Assembly (NCBI GenBank): GCA_944389295.1
Contig: CALXLV010000036.1
Coordinates: 1-52,445, forward strand
Source: an uncultured Spirochaetaceae bacterium
GTDB taxonomy: Bacteria > Spirochaetota > Spirochaetia > Sphaerochaetales > Sphaerochaetaceae
Direction of reading: 5' to 3'
DNA length: 52,445 bases
The notes beneath the pieces are model-generated. The model worked only from the letters and a program-made list of their open reading frames with translations, had not been told where the DNA came from and did no database searches. Numbering within the stretch: the stretch's first letter is position 1; each line of letters begins with the position of its first letter. The translations under genes and the position numbers were made by a program. Positions 50,023 through 52,445 of this stretch are shown one piece after another.

Positions 50023-51453
50023 TCAGTCATCCCAATCATCAAACCAGTCATCGCGCCAGTCGTCATCCCATCTTTCAACATCGAGATATTCATAAGGACC
50101 GTATGATGATTTACGCGCCTGTGGCCTTACATCATCATCGTAATTCCGTTCACGGCCGGCTATGTCCGTTTCAAGCACTTCTGCAATATCATCGTCGAGA
50201 TGCAGGTAATCCTCAAAATAATCCTCAGAATACACAGGTGCCTCTGTGATGTCCGAAGGAGGATTCTCAAGCATGTACCCGGCTATAGGAGTGTCTGTGG
50301 GAAGATAATAATTTTTTTCATCAGTAATTCCAGCGGCAACAGTATCTGAAAGAATTATGTTATTGAATCCGTACACCGGTCCGGATACTTCCTTTATCAA
50401 AGTGTGGATGTAAGTTGCATTTTCCAGAGCCCTGTCTACGACACAGTTGATGAATGTTTTTCCCTCCAATCCTTCTGTATTTTCAATGACAAGGTTAGCG
50501 ATATAGCGTGATGGATTTATGATAGAGCCTACGGAGACATCATAGAACTCTATATCATCTGGCTCCATTTCATCTGTCCAAAGAGCTGAATAATTGAGCT
50601 CAGGAATATGGACTGACGAGAATTCAATTTCCTCGAGTTCAGAATTTCTCATAAAGCCTGCATATTCAAGAGCTATGACACTTCTTCCTGCCTTTCTCCA
50701 GCTGCTGTCATATCCTCCTAGAACACGGATTTCTTCAATTTCTTCCGATCTTCCTCCATACACGGATGCCATCTTCTGAATATTCAGAGAAACAGGCTGA
50801 GTGCCATCAAGATTTCCAGCCACCTTGAATGTTATCTCGTCATCATCATCCATCCAGTGCGGAAGTTTAGGAATTCCGTTTATTGCCTCATCAAAATTGC
50901 TGAATGGCTTTTCCTTTGTTCCATCTCCATCCATCTCCGTCCTGTCAAGATCAATATATGCTCCCCTCTCGAATGAAGCGATATAATACTTCGCCTTGTC
51001 CGCCTCAACAGTCAGAGTCTCAGCAAAACGTTCCGAAGGTGAGAGCATCAGATCAAAAAGCCCTCTCCAGCCATATCCATCGTTCATAGCTCTGCGGGTA
51101 TTGAGCCTCCATTCGCTGAACACAAATCCGGGAAGTGGCTTAGCCTCGATGACTATTGTCTGAGGGACATTATCTATTGTCGCTTCATAAAGCGTATCAC
51201 TGCCGCTTCCCGATGCTGTTGTCTGATCGGAGGACTTCACAAGCCTGTCTGTTATATTCTCGCCTTCAACAATGAGTTCTCCGGAAAGGAATTCAGAAGA
51301 AGCTGACAAAGCCCTGAGGTTTCCGCTCCCTGCCTTACCGCTGGCAGATACTATAGTGGAATTATCGCTGCTATTTCCGGAACATCCTGTGATGATAACA
51401 ATGAGTGCAAGCGAAATAGCAAGCACCATGCGTTTAGAGTTTACATGTTTCAT
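50023..51453 (-). CDS. large lipoprotein with beta-helix-like region and Asp/Trp-rich tail
   Basis: A 476-residue lipoprotein (signal to ALIVIITGC, lipid cysteine about residue 24). Residues 60-160 resemble a bacterial repeat domain (EATIDNVPQTIVIEAKPLPGF). From about 170, DGDGTKEKPFSNFDEAIN matches the DUF1565-type opening of right-handed beta-helix proteins, followed by parallel strands. The last 20 residues are almost only Asp, Trp and Arg (RWDDDWRDDWFDDWDD), an unusual tail. AAGGAG precedes the ATG. Function unknown; probably an envelope or surface protein. Confidence 0.7.
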   Translation of the reverse strand: MKHVNSKRMVLAISLALIVIITGCSGNSSDNSTIVSASGKAGSGNLRALSASSEFLSGELIVEGENITDRLVKSSDQTTASGSGSDTLYEATIDNVPQTIVIEAKPLPGFVFSEWRLNTRRAMNDGYGWRGLFDLMLSPSERFAETLTVEADKAKYYIASFERGAYIDLDRTEMDGDGTKEKPFSNFDEAINGIPKLPHWMDDDDEITFKVAGNLDGTQPVSLNIQKMASVYGGRSEEIEEIRVLGGYDSSWRKAGRSVIALEYAGFMRNSELEEIEFSSVHIPELNYSALWTDEMEPDDIEFYDVSVGSIINPSRYIANLVIENTEGLEGKTFINCVVDRALENATYIHTLIKEVSGPVYGFNNIILSDTVAAGITDEKNYYLPTDTPIAGYMLENPPSDITEAPVYSEDYFEDYLHLDDDIAEVLETDIAGRERNYDDDVRPQARKSSYGPYEYLDVERWDDDWRDDWFDDWDD

Positions 51454-51513
51454 CTTGTACTCCTTTTTTCCTCATACTAATGGACGCAGATTAAAGGAAC
51501 ATTAAAAGAGAAA

Positions 51514-51537
51514 GGCTGCCATCGACGGACGGCAGCC
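51514..51537 (-). terminator. terminator of the last minus-strand envelope gene
   Basis: GGCTGCC (51514-51520) pairs with GGCAGCC (51531-51537); on the minus strand it is followed by TTTCTCTTTT, about 23 bases after the stop. Confidence 0.8.
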
Positions 51538-51560
51538 GCTGAAAGGAGAAATATCAGCTG

Positions 51561-52127
51561 TCAGAATCTGTAGGTCATATCAAGAGCGATAGGCACCATG
51601 TTCAGTCTGAGATGCATAAGATCATGCTCTTCGAACTGCATCAGGAGATTGAACTTGACGGCATAACCGATGGAGAAACTCTCGCTCACATCGACTGCAA
51701 CGCCTGCAGAAGCACCGAAAGCCGCACCTACCTCACTGTCATCATCGGTGAACTCGGCATGTCCGCCTGCCTGCAGCTTGACAGGGAACCTTACGGAACC
51801 GGTAGTAGGTTCGAAAACAAACTCAGCCATGAACGGGACAATTATGTCATAGTCCAACATGCCGTTTACAGGCTTGGTGTAATTAATGCCGGTAGCCAAA
51901 CCGAGCGAAAACCAGTCGCATGCGCGGAAACCGATTGAGACATCAAGATCGCCGCCGATGCGGGTATCCTCCTGATAATACTCCATCTCCGTACTATCAC
52001 CATCGAGAATACTCCATGCCTTGAATCCAGTATCAGGACCGACGCCAAGAGAGAAATAACCTCCGACAGAGAAAGCCGGAACAATGCAGAGAACGGCGAT
52101 CAGCGCCGCAAGAAATACACGTTTCAT
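51561..52127 (-). CDS. probable outer-membrane beta-barrel protein
   Basis: A 188-residue exported protein (signal MKRVFLAALIAVLCIVPAFS). The mature part has about eight alternating strands (GGYFSLGVGPDTGF, VSIGFRACDWFSLGLATGI) and ends MVPIALDMTYRF, with the terminal Phe typical of BAM-inserted barrels. Start at 52127 follows GGAGG; the frame extends to 52169 without support. It resembles small spirochaete outer-membrane proteins, but I cannot name a family. Confidence 0.7.
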   Translation of the reverse strand: MKRVFLAALIAVLCIVPAFSVGGYFSLGVGPDTGFKAWSILDGDSTEMEYYQEDTRIGGDLDVSIGFRACDWFSLGLATGINYTKPVNGMLDYDIIVPFMAEFVFEPTTGSVRFPVKLQAGGHAEFTDDDSEVGAAFGASAGVAVDVSESFSIGYAVKFNLLMQFEEHDLMHLRLNMVPIALDMTYRF

Positions 52128-52236
52128 AATTCCTCCGATAGAACTGTATTGTAACTCAGAATCGGGCACAGGGCTATGCTTTCATATTCTGCAAAGTATA
52201 TAGCAATCTTGCCCTGCCTTCGGATAGAATCATGAC

Positions 52237-52445
52237 GTGCGCTATTTCTCGGACTGTCATTTCCATGTGATGACGATGCAGGAGCCCGGCTTCGCCTCTT
52301 TCCTGAACTCTTTCTACGATTCGGCTGGGCGTCTTATCACAGCAAACACCGTTGCGGACTACATCGTCACTCCTGAACTCCTGAAAGGAGACAACCTGCT
52401 AAGGACATTCTCCAACGCGCTGAGAGCGTTTGAGGCTCCAATCGG
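52237..52445 (+). CDS. start of an amidohydrolase-like gene, cut by the window end
   Basis: An open frame runs from GTG at 52237 to the end of the window (69 codons). It begins MRYFSDCHFHVM, where HFH recalls the HxH metal motif of amidohydrolases, and continues as a helical segment (ITANTVADYIVTPELLKG). TAGAAT at 52225-52230 stands six bases before the GTG and no Shine-Dalgarno is present. The 3' part is needed to confirm the family. Confidence 0.6.
   Translation, partial: MRYFSDCHFHVMTMQEPGFASFLNSFYDSAGRLITANTVADYIVTPELLKGDNLLRTFSNALRAFEAPI

Overview
The window looks like a stretch of chromosome from a host-associated anaerobic Spirochaetota bacterium, probably Sphaerochaeta-like. I base this on gene content and protein style: glycogen synthesis genes, many short secreted beta-barrel and lipobox proteins, a PhnCDE-type importer under a LacI regulator, a gut-type beta-glucuronidase and no rRNA operon. 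No single marker proves it. Most genes are densely packed, with ATGA or longer overlaps. The exceptions are lower-GC, accessory-looking pockets at about 2.6-3.3 kb, 26.9-29.5 kb and 46.7-51.5 kb.

Layout. 0-3.3 kb: a GyrI-like/C_GCAxxG_C_C pair, HdeD, glutathione peroxidase, and a DUF2442 gene beside a frameshifted DUF4160 gene. 3.3-9.2 kb: one minus-strand operon, lacI-phnD-phnC-phnE-phnE-metallophosphatase. 9.4-17.2 kb: an ATP-pyrophosphatase-only GMP synthase, beta-glucuronidase, GtrA, thrC, thrA with an eroded kinase domain, and rpmB. 17.3-23.3 kb: nth, tRNA-Pro(UGG), an outer-membrane-type protein, a 6S RNA missed by ORF calling, and a TPR-tsaE-tsaB-trxB operon. 23.4-26.2 kb: glgA-glgC. 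26.3-29.5 kb: a flavin reductase, a small decayed type I-E-like CRISPR array without cas genes, an XRE regulator and a GLUG-repeat lipoprotein. 29.5-36.4 kb: a NUDIX-IlvE fusion, a membrane protein, NAD(P)H-hydrate dehydratase, then a TPP riboswitch driving thiBPQ. 36.4-46.7 kb: a barrel-like protein with a caspase-fold lipoprotein, uvrB, an HtrA protease, a methyltransferase, ApbE, a HAD phosphatase and glnS. 46.7-52.4 kb: a DUF4268 nuclease-like gene with an ADP-ribosylglycohydrolase, an orphan HTH gene, three envelope proteins (one behind a poly-G promoter), and the start of an amidohydrolase-like gene.

Cross-cutting observations. (1) Many genes have no Shine-Dalgarno and instead carry a -10 hexamer 6-8 nt before the start codon, often with a good -35 at 16-17 nt. 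This points to widespread leaderless transcripts and moves several starts. (2) A nine-G tract lies exactly between TTGACA and TAGATT upstream of a lipoprotein gene, which looks like a phase-variation switch. (3) Several enzymes have unusual architecture: ThrA without kinase motifs, GuaA without glutaminase, NNRD with a residual epimerase region, and NUDIX fused to IlvE. Functional assignments rest on motif recognition by eye; no database search was run.
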